64,000 nucleotides of DNA from Devosia sp. MC521 (GTDB taxonomy: Bacteria > Pseudomonadota > Alphaproteobacteria > Rhizobiales > Devosiaceae). Location: the NCBI RefSeq assembly GCF_014127105.1, contig NZ_CP059902.1, forward strand, positions 529,001 through 593,000. Reading direction: 5' to 3'. The translations under genes were made by a program, and so were the position numbers. Below the pieces are notes generated by a model. The model made no database searches. It saw only the letters and a program-made list of their open reading frames with translations, and was not told where the DNA came from. Below, piece after piece: positions 1 through 8,404 of the stretch. Numbering within the stretch: the stretch's first letter is position 1; the number at the start of each line of letters is the position of its first letter.

Positions 1-200
1 TCGTGCCCGAAATTGGTATTTTGGTGGATGAGCTAGCGGAAACGCACGGCTGTATTCTCGCCCGCATGTCAGGCTCAGGCGCCACCTGCTTTGCGCTCTT
101 TGGCGCCGAGGGGCAGGCGCATGAAGCCGCGGCCCAAATGGGCCGCCTGCACCCCGATTATTGGGTTGCTGCAGCGCCGCTTCTGCAGCCAAGCAGCTAA
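1..200 (+). CDS. ispE: 4-diphosphocytidyl-2-C-methyl-D-erythritol kinase, C-terminal part (partial)
   Basis: Only the last 65 or so residues are in the window; the gene begins upstream of base 1. The protein would phosphorylate CDP-methylerythritol in the cytosolic MEP pathway to isopentenyl diphosphate. The visible part carries the glycine/serine-rich ATP-loop motif ARMSGSGATCFALFG, which is the last conserved GHMP-kinase motif of IspE, followed by the usual short helical tail. It converges on the prenyl synthase gene, and ispH lies about 12 kb away. The assignment rests on this one motif and on length after it, so a different GHMP kinase is possible but less likely. Confidence 0.8.
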   Translation, partial: VPEIGILVDELAETHGCILARMSGSGATCFALFGAEGQAHEAAAQMGRLHPDYWVAAAPLLQPSS

Positions 201-242
201 TCGCCGCTTGGCTCAAATCTTTGCGGAAAACTTGATCTGCGC

Positions 243-1256
243 TTAGGCCGCGCGGCCAATCGAATGCACGACAACGTCGGCCAGAATGGTCTTCATCTCG
301 CTGTCGGGCAGGGCGTCGAGAGCCGCGATAGCCGCCTGCGCATGCGCTTGAGCTTTTTCGAGAGTCTTGGTCAGCGTGTCATAGCGATTGAAGATCGCCA
401 CAACCTGCGCCACTTCCAAATCACTCGCATCCATATTGCCCAGCGCCGACGCAATGAGCGCGCGTTCGCTTTCGGTCGCCGATTGCAGCGCCAGAATAAC
501 CGGCAGCGTCATCTTGCCTTCGCGCAGATCGTCGCCGACATTCTTTCCGAGCGAAGCGGCCTGGCCACCATAGTCCAGCGCATCGTCAACGAGCTGGAAA
601 GCGTTGCCCAACTCAAGCCCATAATGCTTGAGCGCATCACGCCCAGCCTGATCGGCACCACCAGACAATGCACCCACTTCACACGCTGCTTCAAACAGCA
701 CAGCTGTCTTGGCGCGGATCACGGCCGCATAGTCTTCCGGCGTGGTCGTCAGGTCGCCAGTCTTGGAGAGCTGGAACACTTCGCCTTCCGCCATAATCGC
801 AGAAGCCGAGGACAGCACGCCAAGCGCTTCAATATTGTTGGTTTCCACCATCATCATGAAAGCCTGCCCAAGCAGGAAGTCACCGACAAGAATGGAAGCC
901 TTATTGCCCCACACCATGCGGGCCGCAGGCTTGCCGCGACGCATGTCGCTCTCGTCCACCACGTCGTCATGCAACAGAGTTGCATTGTGCATGAACTCAA
1001 CTGCCGCAGCGAAATTCACCGCATAAGGCGTTTTCCGCCCAAACAGAATTGAGGCTGCGACCGTCAGCATGGGGCGCAAGCGTTTGCCGCCACTGTCGAT
1101 GAGGTAGCGGGCCAGCTCGGGCACCATGTCCACATGGGAGTGTGCGCGAGACAAAATCATCTCGTTAACGAGGGCCATATCGTCAGCGGTCGCGGCCATA
1201 AGCCGTTCAACCGGGTTCATCGCTGGCGCTTCTTTGGTCTGGGGCAGAACCGACAC
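243..1256 (-). CDS. ispB: polyprenyl (octaprenyl-type) diphosphate synthase
   Basis: Long-chain trans-prenyl synthase that would elongate farnesyl diphosphate with IPP to make the ubiquinone side chain. Both aspartate-rich motifs are visible: HDDVVDESD (first, with the GKPAAR basic patch after it) and LVDDALDY (second), plus the N-terminal GGKRLRPML motif that binds IPP. I chose the GTG at 1256 because it sits about 9 bases behind AAGGAC and gives 337 residues, close to the family length; an ATG at 1220 and one at 1340 are alternatives. It is divergent from the methyltransferase gene that starts at 1350. Function as the quinone-chain synthase is family knowledge; chain length cannot be read from sequence by eye. 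Confidence 0.9.
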   Translation of the reverse strand: MSVLPQTKEAPAMNPVERLMAATADDMALVNEMILSRAHSHVDMVPELARYLIDSGGKRLRPMLTVAASILFGRKTPYAVNFAAAVEFMHNATLLHDDVVDESDMRRGKPAARMVWGNKASILVGDFLLGQAFMMMVETNNIEALGVLSSASAIMAEGEVFQLSKTGDLTTTPEDYAAVIRAKTAVLFEAACEVGALSGGADQAGRDALKHYGLELGNAFQLVDDALDYGGQAASLGKNVGDDLREGKMTLPVILALQSATESERALIASALGNMDASDLEVAQVVAIFNRYDTLTKTLEKAQAHAQAAIAALDALPDSEMKTILADVVVHSIGRAA

Positions 1257-1349
1257 CGTCGTAAAGTCCTTGTCGCCTTGGTGGCAAATCGGGTTGAGAC
1301 TGTCGCGCACTCCCATATAGGATAACGCGAAGTAAGCCATCCGGATGCG

Positions 1350-2132
1350 ATGTCCCTAGACCAGCCCACCGACTTTGTAAAACATCAAACACTAACGCGC
1401 GACGCCTTTTTGGGTGGACGCCTCACTCTGTCTCAACCTCAAAAAGGCTTTAGGGCCGGGCTAGACAGCGTTTTGCTTGGCGCCTCCGTCCCTAAGCACA
1501 CCGCGCATCTGCTCGATTTGGGGGCTGGTGTCGGCACTGCCGGGCTCGTTGCCATGAGCCTCGATCGCACCCATCAACTCACTCTAGGCGAACGCGATTC
1601 GGAAATTGCCCTGATTGCGGAGGCCAATATTCGCGAAAACGGCTTTGCCGAGCGCGCTCGGGTCATCACAGCCGATATCACCTCACCCACAGCGCGCCGC
1701 GAAGCAGGATTCCCCGAAAACGCCTTTGATTGTGTTATCGCGAACCCGCCCTATTTTGACGCAGGGCGTGGCACGGCCGCATCGGGTGCCTACCGGCAAG
1801 GCGCACGACACATGGCCCATTCAGAGCTTGAACTCTGGGGCAAGGCCGCAGCCGGTGCCGCGCGGGCCTCGGGCCTCGCGATCTTTGTGTATCCAGCAAC
1901 CGGTCTTGCGGCTCTCATTGCCGCCTTCGATCAGCGCTTTGGTGCTATCGAAATTCTGCCCCTTGCGCCGCGGCCCGGCCAGCCTGCCTCACGTGTTCTT
2001 ATTCGCGGGCGCAAAGGCTCGCGCGCGCCACTCACGCTCCACGCCACGCATTATCTTCACGGCGATCAAGGCAATGAGTTTAGCCAAGAATTTTCCGCAA
2101 TCCTTATGGGGCAGGGGCCCTTCGACTGGTAA
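1350..2132 (+). CDS. TrmN6/YfiC-like SAM-dependent methyltransferase
   Basis: Class I methyltransferase of 260 residues. It has the SAM-binding motif DLGAGVG (about residues 56-62), an acidic motif II region, and the N6-adenine-type catalytic motif NPPYF (132-136), the pattern of TrmN6, which methylates N6 of A37 in tRNA1(Val). The start ATG is directly opposite the alternative longer start of the prenyl synthase, so the two promoters must overlap in about 90 bases. In related genomes a gene of this type commonly lies next to the prenyl synthase and an S49 peptidase, as here. The RNA substrate is an inference from family resemblance; a protein or other RNA N6-adenine target is possible. Confidence 0.8.
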   Translation: MSLDQPTDFVKHQTLTRDAFLGGRLTLSQPQKGFRAGLDSVLLGASVPKHTAHLLDLGAGVGTAGLVAMSLDRTHQLTLGERDSEIALIAEANIRENGFAERARVITADITSPTARREAGFPENAFDCVIANPPYFDAGRGTAASGAYRQGARHMAHSELELWGKAAAGAARASGLAIFVYPATGLAALIAAFDQRFGAIEILPLAPRPGQPASRVLIRGRKGSRAPLTLHATHYLHGDQGNEFSQEFSAILMGQGPFDW

Positions 2133-2179
2133 TCGGGCCTTGCGCACCATAAATAAGGTCGAACAGTAGGGGCACACGC

Positions 2180-3022
2180 ATGACAAAAGCAGATGATCGT
2201 AAGCGAAATTGGTTTGCGAAGTTTCTCAAGCGCAACCCAGTCGTGCCTGTCGTTCGTCTGCACGGCACCATTGCCGCCGAGTCCCGTCCCGGTCGTTTGA
2301 ACATCGCCGGCGTCGAGCCGCTCCTGCAGCGCGCCTTTACGATGAAGTCCGCGCCTGCCGTGGCCATCATCATCAATTCCCCCGGCGGATCACCGGTCCA
2401 AAGTCGCCTGATTTCCAAGCGCATCCGCGAACTGGCCGATCAGCACAAAAAGCCGGTTTTGGTTTTCGTTGAAGATATTGCCGCCTCCGGTGGCTACTTT
2501 ATCGCCGTCGCTGGCGACGAAATCTTCGTCGATCCGTCCTCCATTGTTGGCTCAATCGGGGTCATCATGTCGGGCTTTGGCTTCGTTGAAGCCATCAACA
2601 AGCTGGGCATTGAACGCCGCGTCCACACCGCTGGCCGCAACAAATCCACCCTCGATCCCTTCATGCCGCAAAAGGCAGAAGACGTTGAGCGCATCAAATG
2701 GGTGGAATTGGAAATTCATCAGGTCTTTATCGATCACGTAAAAGCCTATCGCGGCGCCAAGCTTAAGGCCGACGACGATACGCTCTTCACCGGTGAATGG
2801 TGGACCGGCTTGCGTGGTGTCGAACTGGGCCTTGTCGATGGTATTGGCGACATTTACGCAACCTTGCGCGAGCGCTTCGGCCCCAAGGTTGAGCTAAAAA
2901 TCATCGCACCCAAAAAACCGATGTTCGCCATGCCGCGCCTCGGTCTCTCCGCCGGCACGCTTGTCGACGAACTCTCCACTTCCCTAGATGACCGCGCCCA
3001 CTGGTCGCGCTTTGGACTTTAA
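2180..3022 (+). CDS. S49 family serine peptidase (SohB/SppA-like)
   Basis: Signal-peptide-peptidase-like enzyme of 280 residues with a single S49 domain. Visible landmarks are INSPGGSPVQS (about 66-75), the nucleophile motif AASGGYF with Ser about 103, the VGSIGV strand, and a KST motif with Lys about 155 that would be the general base of the Ser-Lys dyad. There is no clear N-terminal membrane helix, only a basic amphipathic start, so it may be a peripheral or cytosolic form. It is followed after 3 bases by a small membrane protein, probably cotranscribed. Role in membrane-protein or signal-peptide turnover is family knowledge. Confidence 0.88.
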   Translation: MTKADDRKRNWFAKFLKRNPVVPVVRLHGTIAAESRPGRLNIAGVEPLLQRAFTMKSAPAVAIIINSPGGSPVQSRLISKRIRELADQHKKPVLVFVEDIAASGGYFIAVAGDEIFVDPSSIVGSIGVIMSGFGFVEAINKLGIERRVHTAGRNKSTLDPFMPQKAEDVERIKWVELEIHQVFIDHVKAYRGAKLKADDDTLFTGEWWTGLRGVELGLVDGIGDIYATLRERFGPKVELKIIAPKKPMFAMPRLGLSAGTLVDELSTSLDDRAHWSRFGL

Positions 3023-3025
3023 GCC

Positions 3026-3250
3026 ATGCTCCTACGCATTCTGCTGTTCACCTTTCTGGCCGTGGTCATTTATCTCGGTGTGCGCCGCATCTGGAAGGAT
3101 TGGTCGGGCAAGATCAATGGCGACGCCGAACGCGCCAAGCAGCTTCGTCGCGAGCGCGACAAGGCCGAGCGCAGCCGTCCCGATGTGATCGAACTCGAAC
3201 AAGACCGCGACGGCACCTACCGCCCCAAAGGCAAAGACGATCAGCGGTAA
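3026..3250 (+). CDS. small single-pass membrane protein, unknown function
   Basis: A 74-residue protein with one N-terminal hydrophobic helix (about residues 2-20) followed by a highly charged Lys/Arg/Glu tail ending in KGKDDQR. I do not recognise a domain. It starts 3 bases after the S49 peptidase stop and its pattern of synonymous choice and charge is gene-like, so it is probably the second gene of that operon. By context it could be a small partner or anchor of the peptidase, but nothing in the sequence shows this. Confidence 0.65.
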   Translation: MLLRILLFTFLAVVIYLGVRRIWKDWSGKINGDAERAKQLRRERDKAERSRPDVIELEQDRDGTYRPKGKDDQR

Positions 3251-3352
3251 TTATCACTAGTGGAGCACTGCACAGTGCGCAGGCCATTGTGAGCGCTTGA
3301 CCGGCTCCCTTGCCATCAATAGTTTCCGCCGCACTAGCAGACGGACCCAGAC

Positions 3353-4276
3353 ATGACCTCTCGCCCCGCCCATTTGGACCCTAAGAACTCTTTCCAGGGA
3401 CTTATCCTGACCCTCCAGAACTTCTGGGCGTCGCATGGCTGCGTGATTTTGCAGCCATATGACATGCAGATGGGCGCTGGTACTTTCCACACGGCGACCA
3501 CCTTGCGCGCGCTCGGCCCTAAGCCGTGGAAGGCCGCTTACGTTCAGCCTTCGCGTCGTCCAACCGATGGTCGTTATGGCGAGAACCCGAACCGTCTGCA
3601 GCACTATTACCAGTTCCAGGTGATTTTGAAGCCGTCGCCGGAAAACATCCAGCAGCTCTACCTCGACTCGCTGGCTGCCATCGGCCTTGACGCTTCGGTC
3701 CACGACATTCGCTTCGTTGAAGACGATTGGGAAAGCCCAACGCTCGGCGCATGGGGCCTTGGTTGGGAATGCTGGTGCGACGGCATGGAAGTTTCCCAGT
3801 TCACCTATTTCCAGCAGGTCGCAGGCTTTGAGTGCTCCCCGGTTCCGGGCGAAATCACCTATGGTCTTGAGCGCCTCGCGATGTATGTGCAGGGCGTTGA
3901 GAACGTTTACGACCTCAACTTCAACGGCCGCGAAGGCGACGAAAAAGTCACCTATGGCGACGTTTTCCTGCAGAACGAGCAGGAGGCCTCGAAGTACAAC
4001 TTTGAAGCTGCTGACACCGACATGCTCTTCCGTCACTTTGAAGACGCAGAGCGTGAGTGCAAGGAGATCCTTGCTAAGGGCGTTGAAGGCAATCGCCAGA
4101 CCATGGCGATCCCAGCCTACGAACAGGTCGTCAAAGCCTCGCACAATTTCAACATGCTCGACGCCCGCGGCGTGATCTCGGTCACCGAGCGCCAGAGCTA
4201 CATCCTGCGCATTCGCGAATTGGCCAAGGCCTGCGGCGAAGCCTGGCTCCAAACCGCCGGCGGCGGCGCAGAGTAA
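3353..4276 (+). CDS. glyQ: glycyl-tRNA synthetase alpha subunit
   Basis: Alpha chain of the heterotetrameric bacterial GlyRS, which activates glycine and charges tRNA-Gly. The 307-residue protein starts with the family pattern [13 protein letters not shown], then [20 protein letters not shown] and [19 protein letters not shown]-type class II motifs, and an acidic Trp-rich motif 3 region. The length is normal. A good hairpin terminator follows at 4303. Its partner glyS is not adjacent; it begins 4.1 kb downstream, with a toxin-antitoxin pair, rnk and a LemA module in between. Confidence 0.97.
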   Translation: MTSRPAHLDPKNSFQGLILTLQNFWASHGCVILQPYDMQMGAGTFHTATTLRALGPKPWKAAYVQPSRRPTDGRYGENPNRLQHYYQFQVILKPSPENIQQLYLDSLAAIGLDASVHDIRFVEDDWESPTLGAWGLGWECWCDGMEVSQFTYFQQVAGFECSPVPGEITYGLERLAMYVQGVENVYDLNFNGREGDEKVTYGDVFLQNEQEASKYNFEAADTDMLFRHFEDAERECKEILAKGVEGNRQTMAIPAYEQVVKASHNFNMLDARGVISVTERQSYILRIRELAKACGEAWLQTAGGGAE

Positions 4277-4302
4277 GCGGTCGACATCGCAAGAGTTTTG
4301 AG

Positions 4303-4330
4303 AAGCCGGTGCGTCTGCATCGGCTTTTTC
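4303..4330 (+). terminator. rho-independent terminator after glyQ
   Basis: AAGCCGGTGC and GCATCGGCTT form a 10-bp stem (one G-T pair) with loop GTCT, followed directly by TTTC and TTTGC. It lies 27 bases after the glyQ stop and would separate glyQ from the toxin gene. Confidence 0.75.
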
Positions 4331-4407
4331 TTTGCATTGCCTTTATGCATTTCAAGGTATATTCTGGCGCTCTGGAAGGTTAGGCCGCACACGCTGCAGG
4401 GGCTGAC

Positions 4408-4755
4408 ATGGATGGCTATAGTGTCGTCTTTCATCCTGACTATGTTCCTGAATTTCGCGTTCTGCCCCTCGCCGTCAAGGAAGCTATCGGGGAGGCTTTC
4501 GATCTTTTGCGCGACAAGGGACCGACCTTGGGGCGCCCGCAGGTCGACACTTTGAACGGATCAAAATTTCGGAACATGAAAGAGCTCCGCGTGTTTACGC
4601 CAAAGGGAGCATGGCGCGTTGCTTTTGCGTTCGACCCAGACCAAAACGCGATCGTTCTATGCGGCGGAGATAAAGCTGGAGTGGCTTCTGCGCGTTTTTA
4701 CAAGCAGCTGATCGCCAAGGCTGATCAGCGTTACGAGTGGTGGTTATCGGCTTGA
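4408..4755 (+). CDS. higB: type II toxin, HigB/RelE (Gp49-like) family
   Basis: A 115-residue protein of the phage Gp49-like HigB toxin family, ribosome-dependent mRNA interferases. Recognisable features are the N-terminal VVFHPDYVPEF segment, the LGRPQVDTLNGSKFRNMKELR core and the basic ending strand WRVAFAFDPDQNAIVLCGGDK, all typical of this family. It is followed after 20 bases by an XRE-type DNA-binding protein, the toxin-first order usual for HigBA. The pair sits between glyQ and rnk in otherwise core surroundings. Identification rests on domain resemblance plus pairing; toxicity is inferred. Confidence 0.85.
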   Translation: MDGYSVVFHPDYVPEFRVLPLAVKEAIGEAFDLLRDKGPTLGRPQVDTLNGSKFRNMKELRVFTPKGAWRVAFAFDPDQNAIVLCGGDKAGVASARFYKQLIAKADQRYEWWLSA

Positions 4756-4775
4756 GGCCGTTGTGGAGAGGCGAG

Positions 4776-5126
4776 ATGAGCATGAAGCCCGGCGCAGTTC
4801 ACTGGAGCGATATGCGAGCCGAACTTCCTGCGGATGTGCAGGGACGTTTGAACGAGAAACGTGCGCGTCGGCTAGCCGGTGAAGCGATGGCCGAATTGCG
4901 CCGCGCGGCAGGCGTCACCCAGGCAGAAGTCGCAATCGGTGCCGCCATTCCCCAAAGCAATGTGTCGCGAACTGAAAAAGGCGACGACATGCTGCTCTCC
5001 ACGATAGGCCGCTATATGCATGCAATTGGTGGCAGTGCAGAGCTTGTTTTGCGTAACGCAGAAGGCACTGAAATCCACATTGTTCTCGATGCAGTGAGTG
5101 CCGATCTGCCCAAGCAATCCGGGTAA
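4776..5126 (+). CDS. higA: XRE-family antitoxin of the HigBA pair
   Basis: A 116-residue protein with a Cro/CI-type helix-turn-helix in the middle (AAGVTQAEVA then AIPQSNVSRTEKG), the recognition helix containing SNVSRTE, and a short C-terminal beta region. It would neutralise the upstream toxin and repress their shared promoter. I take ATG at 4776, behind GAGAGG, in preference to an ATG at 4737 that would overlap the toxin gene. An efficient terminator follows within 10 bases of the stop. Confidence 0.85.
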   Translation: MSMKPGAVHWSDMRAELPADVQGRLNEKRARRLAGEAMAELRRAAGVTQAEVAIGAAIPQSNVSRTEKGDDMLLSTIGRYMHAIGGSAELVLRNAEGTEIHIVLDAVSADLPKQSG

Positions 5127-5133
5127 AAAGAAA

Positions 5134-5160
5134 GCCGGTGCTCATCACACCGGCCTTTTC
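5134..5160. terminator. bidirectional terminator between higA and rnk
   Basis: GCCGGTG and CACCGGC form a 7-bp stem around CTCATCA, with AAAAAGAAA on the left and CTTTTCGTTTT on the right, so it could serve both converging genes. Confidence 0.75.
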
Positions 5161-5163
5161 GTT

Positions 5164-5574
5164 TTACTCAGCCGCGACAGGCGCTTCGACAGAAACCACC
5201 GTCAACAACTGCCGCTTGCCGCTGCGGTCGTGCCAGGTGATCGCCTGGCCGGTTTTAAGCCCGATCAGAGCCGCGCCCACTGGCGTCATCACCGAAATCT
5301 TGCCCTGTTCAATGTCCGCATCAGCCGGGTAGGCCAGCGTCACAGTCTGCTCTTGCCCCGAATTGGTCTGATAGGTCACGCGGCTGCCCATCTGGGCCAC
5401 CTCCGCCGAAATCTTCTTATCCTCGACTACGCGGGCGCGGTCGAGTTCGGTGAGCAAGCGCTCTGCCACGTCCGGCATGCGGTCAAGCCCAGCCAGCGCG
5501 AGTTCATAAAGCTTGGTGTGGTCAGCCTTGCTGATCACGATTGCAGGCGACAAGTCGCGACGGATTTCGGTCAT
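5164..5574 (-). CDS. rnk: Rnk/GreA-type nucleoside diphosphate kinase regulator
   Basis: A 136-residue protein with an N-terminal helical hairpin region followed by the GreA/GreB C-terminal FKBP-like domain, recognisable by VTPVGAALIGLKTGQ-like sequence near the end (MTPVGAALIGLKTGQAI). This layout, a short coiled coil plus GreA C-terminal domain, fits Rnk, which binds RNA polymerase in the secondary channel and competes with Gre factors. Full GreA would be about 158 residues with a longer coiled coil. The gene converges on higA across a shared terminator. Confidence 0.82.
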   Translation of the reverse strand: MTEIRRDLSPAIVISKADHTKLYELALAGLDRMPDVAERLLTELDRARVVEDKKISAEVAQMGSRVTYQTNSGQEQTVTLAYPADADIEQGKISVMTPVGAALIGLKTGQAITWHDRSGKRQLLTVVSVEAPVAAE

Positions 5575-5879
5575 TATGGCGACCTCCCCGAGAGCATAGT
5601 CCGGCCGCGCAAAATCCTGCGCAGCATCGGGCCGTTGAAAAAACTGAAAATGAGATGTGCCGGGAGACGAAGTGCCTAGAGCCCTAAGCAGGCTCCGGCG
5701 CGGGCATGCCTAGGGCATCTATCCTTCGACAAGGATGGTGCAGCGATGGATCGGGCTCATACTCATAGTGTTTAAGCTAGGTGTTGGGCAGAATAAGTCA
5801 AGTCCAACCGCGCCGTAGCATGTTGCAAACAGACCTGTGACCTGCCAGTCTCCGGCCAATTTTCTTGAGGAGTTCGCCC
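5575..5879. other. intergenic region between divergent rnk and lemA
   Basis: About 300 bases without a credible gene. It must contain the promoters of rnk (minus) and of the lemA operon (plus). I see a short inverted repeat CCTTCGACAAGG near 5720 but no convincing motif beyond that. Confidence 0.5.
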
Positions 5880-6434
5880 ATGGAATGGGTCTTTTTAGGC
5901 ATTGTCGCGATTGCTGCGGTCTATGCGATCACCATTTACAACAGCCTCGTTTCCAAGCGGCAAATGGTGCGCGAAGGCTGGTCGGGCATTGATGTCCAAC
6001 TCAAGCGCCGCACCGACCTCATCCCCAATCTCATGGAAACCGTAAAGGGCTATATGGCCCATGAGAAGGAAACGCTCGACGCGGTGATCAACGCCCGCGC
6101 TAAGGCCACTTCTGCCGCCGCCTCAGGCCCAGAAGCCCGCGCTCAGGCGGAAGGCGAGCTGAGCTCTGCCCTTGGTCGCCTGCTGGCCATTGCCGAGGCC
6201 TATCCGGACCTGAAAGCCAATACGACCTTCCTCGAATTCCAGTCCGCGCTGCAAAAGACCGAGGACGAAATCCAGATGGCGCGTCGCTATTACAACGGCG
6301 CTGTGCGCGATTATAACATTCAGGTCGAAAGCTTCCCGTCCAACGTCGTGGCCAACACTTTTAAGTTTGAAATGGCGGAATATTTCGAACTCGAAAACGA
6401 AGCCGAGCGCGCTGTCCCTACTGTGAAGTTCTAA
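5880..6434 (+). CDS. lemA: LemA family protein
   Basis: A 184-residue LemA-family protein: one N-terminal membrane helix (MEWVFLGIVAIAAVYAIT), a short periplasmic-side linker with NSLV..R, then a long helical bundle with the family motif RRTDLIPNL and the late YNGAVRDYN segment. I take ATG 5880 behind GAGGAG; an ATG 15 bases upstream is possible. The next gene, a DUF2207 protein, starts 6 bases after the stop. LemA and DUF2207 proteins are frequently paired in bacteria; the joint role at the membrane is not established. Confidence 0.9.
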   Translation: MEWVFLGIVAIAAVYAITIYNSLVSKRQMVREGWSGIDVQLKRRTDLIPNLMETVKGYMAHEKETLDAVINARAKATSAAASGPEARAQAEGELSSALGRLLAIAEAYPDLKANTTFLEFQSALQKTEDEIQMARRYYNGAVRDYNIQVESFPSNVVANTFKFEMAEYFELENEAERAVPTVKF

Positions 6435-6439
6435 GATCG

Positions 6440-8341
6440 ATGTCGGCCCTTCTGCGCTTTTTCTCCGCTGTCATTCTGACTGCTCTGCTGGTCATGTCCG
6501 CCTCGGCACGCGAAGAAATTCGCTCGCTTATTGCCGATGTTACCTTAGCCACCGACGGCTCCGTGCATGTCACGGAAACGCTTGTGGTCAATGCAGAAGG
6601 GCTCGACATTCGCCGCGGTATTTACCGCGATGTCCCCGTCACCATGCGCAGTGACGATGGCAGCAAAATCCGCATTGGGCTGGAGGTTGAGGCCGTCACC
6701 CGCAATGGCGCCGACGAACCATTCCGCGTTGAGCGCATGGGTGATTTCCGCCGCATCTGGATCGGCGATTCCGAGTCCTTCGTGCCGCGTGGCCTGCACA
6801 CCTACACCATCACCTACACCATGCCGCGCATGGCCCGCCCCAGCGCCGATGGTGATGAGCTTTATTGGAACGCGACGGGCAATTACTGGATTTTCCCGAT
6901 CCTCTCCGCTGAAGCGCGCGTCCGTCTGCCCGATGGCGCCATCATCCAGAATGCCGTTGGCTACACTGGCGACGCGGGCTCCAGCGAGCAAAACGTCACC
7001 ATTTCCCGTCGGGGTGATAATGCCGCGACCATTAAGTCCAATCGCGTGCTTGGGCCGGGTGAGGGGCTAACCTTTGCCATCTCGTTCCAAAAGGGTATTG
7101 TCAGCTATCCGCAAGGCACTGATGCTCTGTGGCAAAACATCTCCGACAATCGCGACGTTCTCCTCAGCATCGGCGGCGTCGTCCTGCTGCTGCTCTACAA
7201 TTTCACCGCATGGCTGCGGGTTGGGCGGGATCCGGCCAAGGGCACGATCATTCCGCTGTTCTACCCGCCCGAAGGCTTTTCGCCGGCCTTGACCCACTAT
7301 GTGAACCACTGGGGTTTTGCCGGTCAGGGTTGGAAAGCCATGACCGCTGGCATTTTTAGCCTTGGGGTCAAGGGGCTCGTGAAAATCGACAACACCAGCA
7401 AAAAGCTGGTTGTCACCAATACGGGCCGCAAGCCCGACGAAGCCCTGCCTTCAGGCGAGCAGATCCTTTTTGATTATTTCACCAAAAAGGGCACAGTGAC
7501 TTTTGATCAGGCAAACGGCTCTGAAATCGGCGAGACCAAGGGTGCTTTCGTCAACGCCATCACCCTCGAAAATCGCGATAAGTGGTTCAAGGCCAATTTC
7601 GGCTTTGCGCTCGTAAGCTATGCGCTCACCGCGCTCATGCTCGGCGCCATGGTCTTGTTCGACATTATCGAAATCGAATGGCTGGTGTTGGCTGGGGTAA
7701 TCGGCATCTTCGCCACCTTCATCAGCGCCATGCTGTTCAATGTTCTGATCAAGGGCAATTGGATCGGCCGCATCATTCTGGTGGTCTGGGGCGGAATCTT
7801 CATTGCCAATGCTGGCACTGGCTTTGCCGACATGTTCACAGATTTCCCCTTGGACAGCGCTTTTATTGCCGCAGCATCCATGGTGCTGATTTCGATCATT
7901 TTCACCATTCTCATGCGCGCGCCCACAGTTCAGGGCCGCAAGGTCATGGATCAGATCGACGGCTTCAAACTCTATCTCGAAACCGCCGAAAAGAACCGAC
8001 TCAATATTGATGCTGAGCCGCCAATGAGCGTCGAACGCTTTGAGCGCATTCTGCCCTTTGCCATTGCTTTAGGCGTAGAAAAGCCGTGGTCCGAGCATTT
8101 TGAAGCGGAAATGGCGCGGATTTCGCCCAATCCAGAGCGCGGCTCCACCTATGCTCCAGGCTGGTATTCTGGCGGCAAAAACTTCTCGTCCAGCTCCGTT
8201 TCTAACGCGATTTCCGCAGCTTCTGCGGGCATGGCTGCAGCCATGGTCGCCTCCCAACCGGTGCAGGCCAGCTCTTCCGGCTCCTCTGGCGGGGGCTTTT
8301 CTGGTGGGGGCGGTGGCGGTGGCGGTGGCGGAGGCTGGTAG
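6440..8341 (+). CDS. DUF2207 (YciQ-like) membrane protein
   Basis: A 633-residue protein with an N-terminal signal peptide (cleavage probably after ASA), a beta-rich extracytoplasmic DUF2207 domain (about 25-200, with YWIFPI and RRGIYRD segments), a membrane helix near 225-245, a helical/cytoplasmic segment, two to four further membrane helices around 390-500, and a C-terminal tail of almost pure serine and glycine ending in GW. Length and layout fit DUF2207 family proteins. The gene is 6 bases behind lemA, so one transcript is likely. Function is unknown; the low-complexity glycine tail is typical of the family. Confidence 0.88.
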   Translation: MSALLRFFSAVILTALLVMSASAREEIRSLIADVTLATDGSVHVTETLVVNAEGLDIRRGIYRDVPVTMRSDDGSKIRIGLEVEAVTRNGADEPFRVERMGDFRRIWIGDSESFVPRGLHTYTITYTMPRMARPSADGDELYWNATGNYWIFPILSAEARVRLPDGAIIQNAVGYTGDAGSSEQNVTISRRGDNAATIKSNRVLGPGEGLTFAISFQKGIVSYPQGTDALWQNISDNRDVLLSIGGVVLLLLYNFTAWLRVGRDPAKGTIIPLFYPPEGFSPALTHYVNHWGFAGQGWKAMTAGIFSLGVKGLVKIDNTSKKLVVTNTGRKPDEALPSGEQILFDYFTKKGTVTFDQANGSEIGETKGAFVNAITLENRDKWFKANFGFALVSYALTALMLGAMVLFDIIEIEWLVLAGVIGIFATFISAMLFNVLIKGNWIGRIILVVWGGIFIANAGTGFADMFTDFPLDSAFIAAASMVLISIIFTILMRAPTVQGRKVMDQIDGFKLYLETAEKNRLNIDAEPPMSVERFERILPFAIALGVEKPWSEHFEAEMARISPNPERGSTYAPGWYSGGKNFSSSSVSNAISAASAGMAAAMVASQPVQASSSGSSGGGFSGGGGGGGGGGGW

Positions 8342-8404
8342 ACAGCCCCGCTTTGCCACGATAATCAGTCCCCCTGCCTGCCTTACCAATCCCGGTTTCC
8401 GACC

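Noticed and set aside
264-1052. 262-residue open frame opposite the prenyl synthase gene
   Set aside because: Shadow of ispB with no domain; the minus-strand frame has both DDxxD motifs.
3257-4252. 331-residue minus-strand frame opposite glyQ
   Set aside because: Mirror of a highly conserved gene in GC-rich DNA; no domain recognised.
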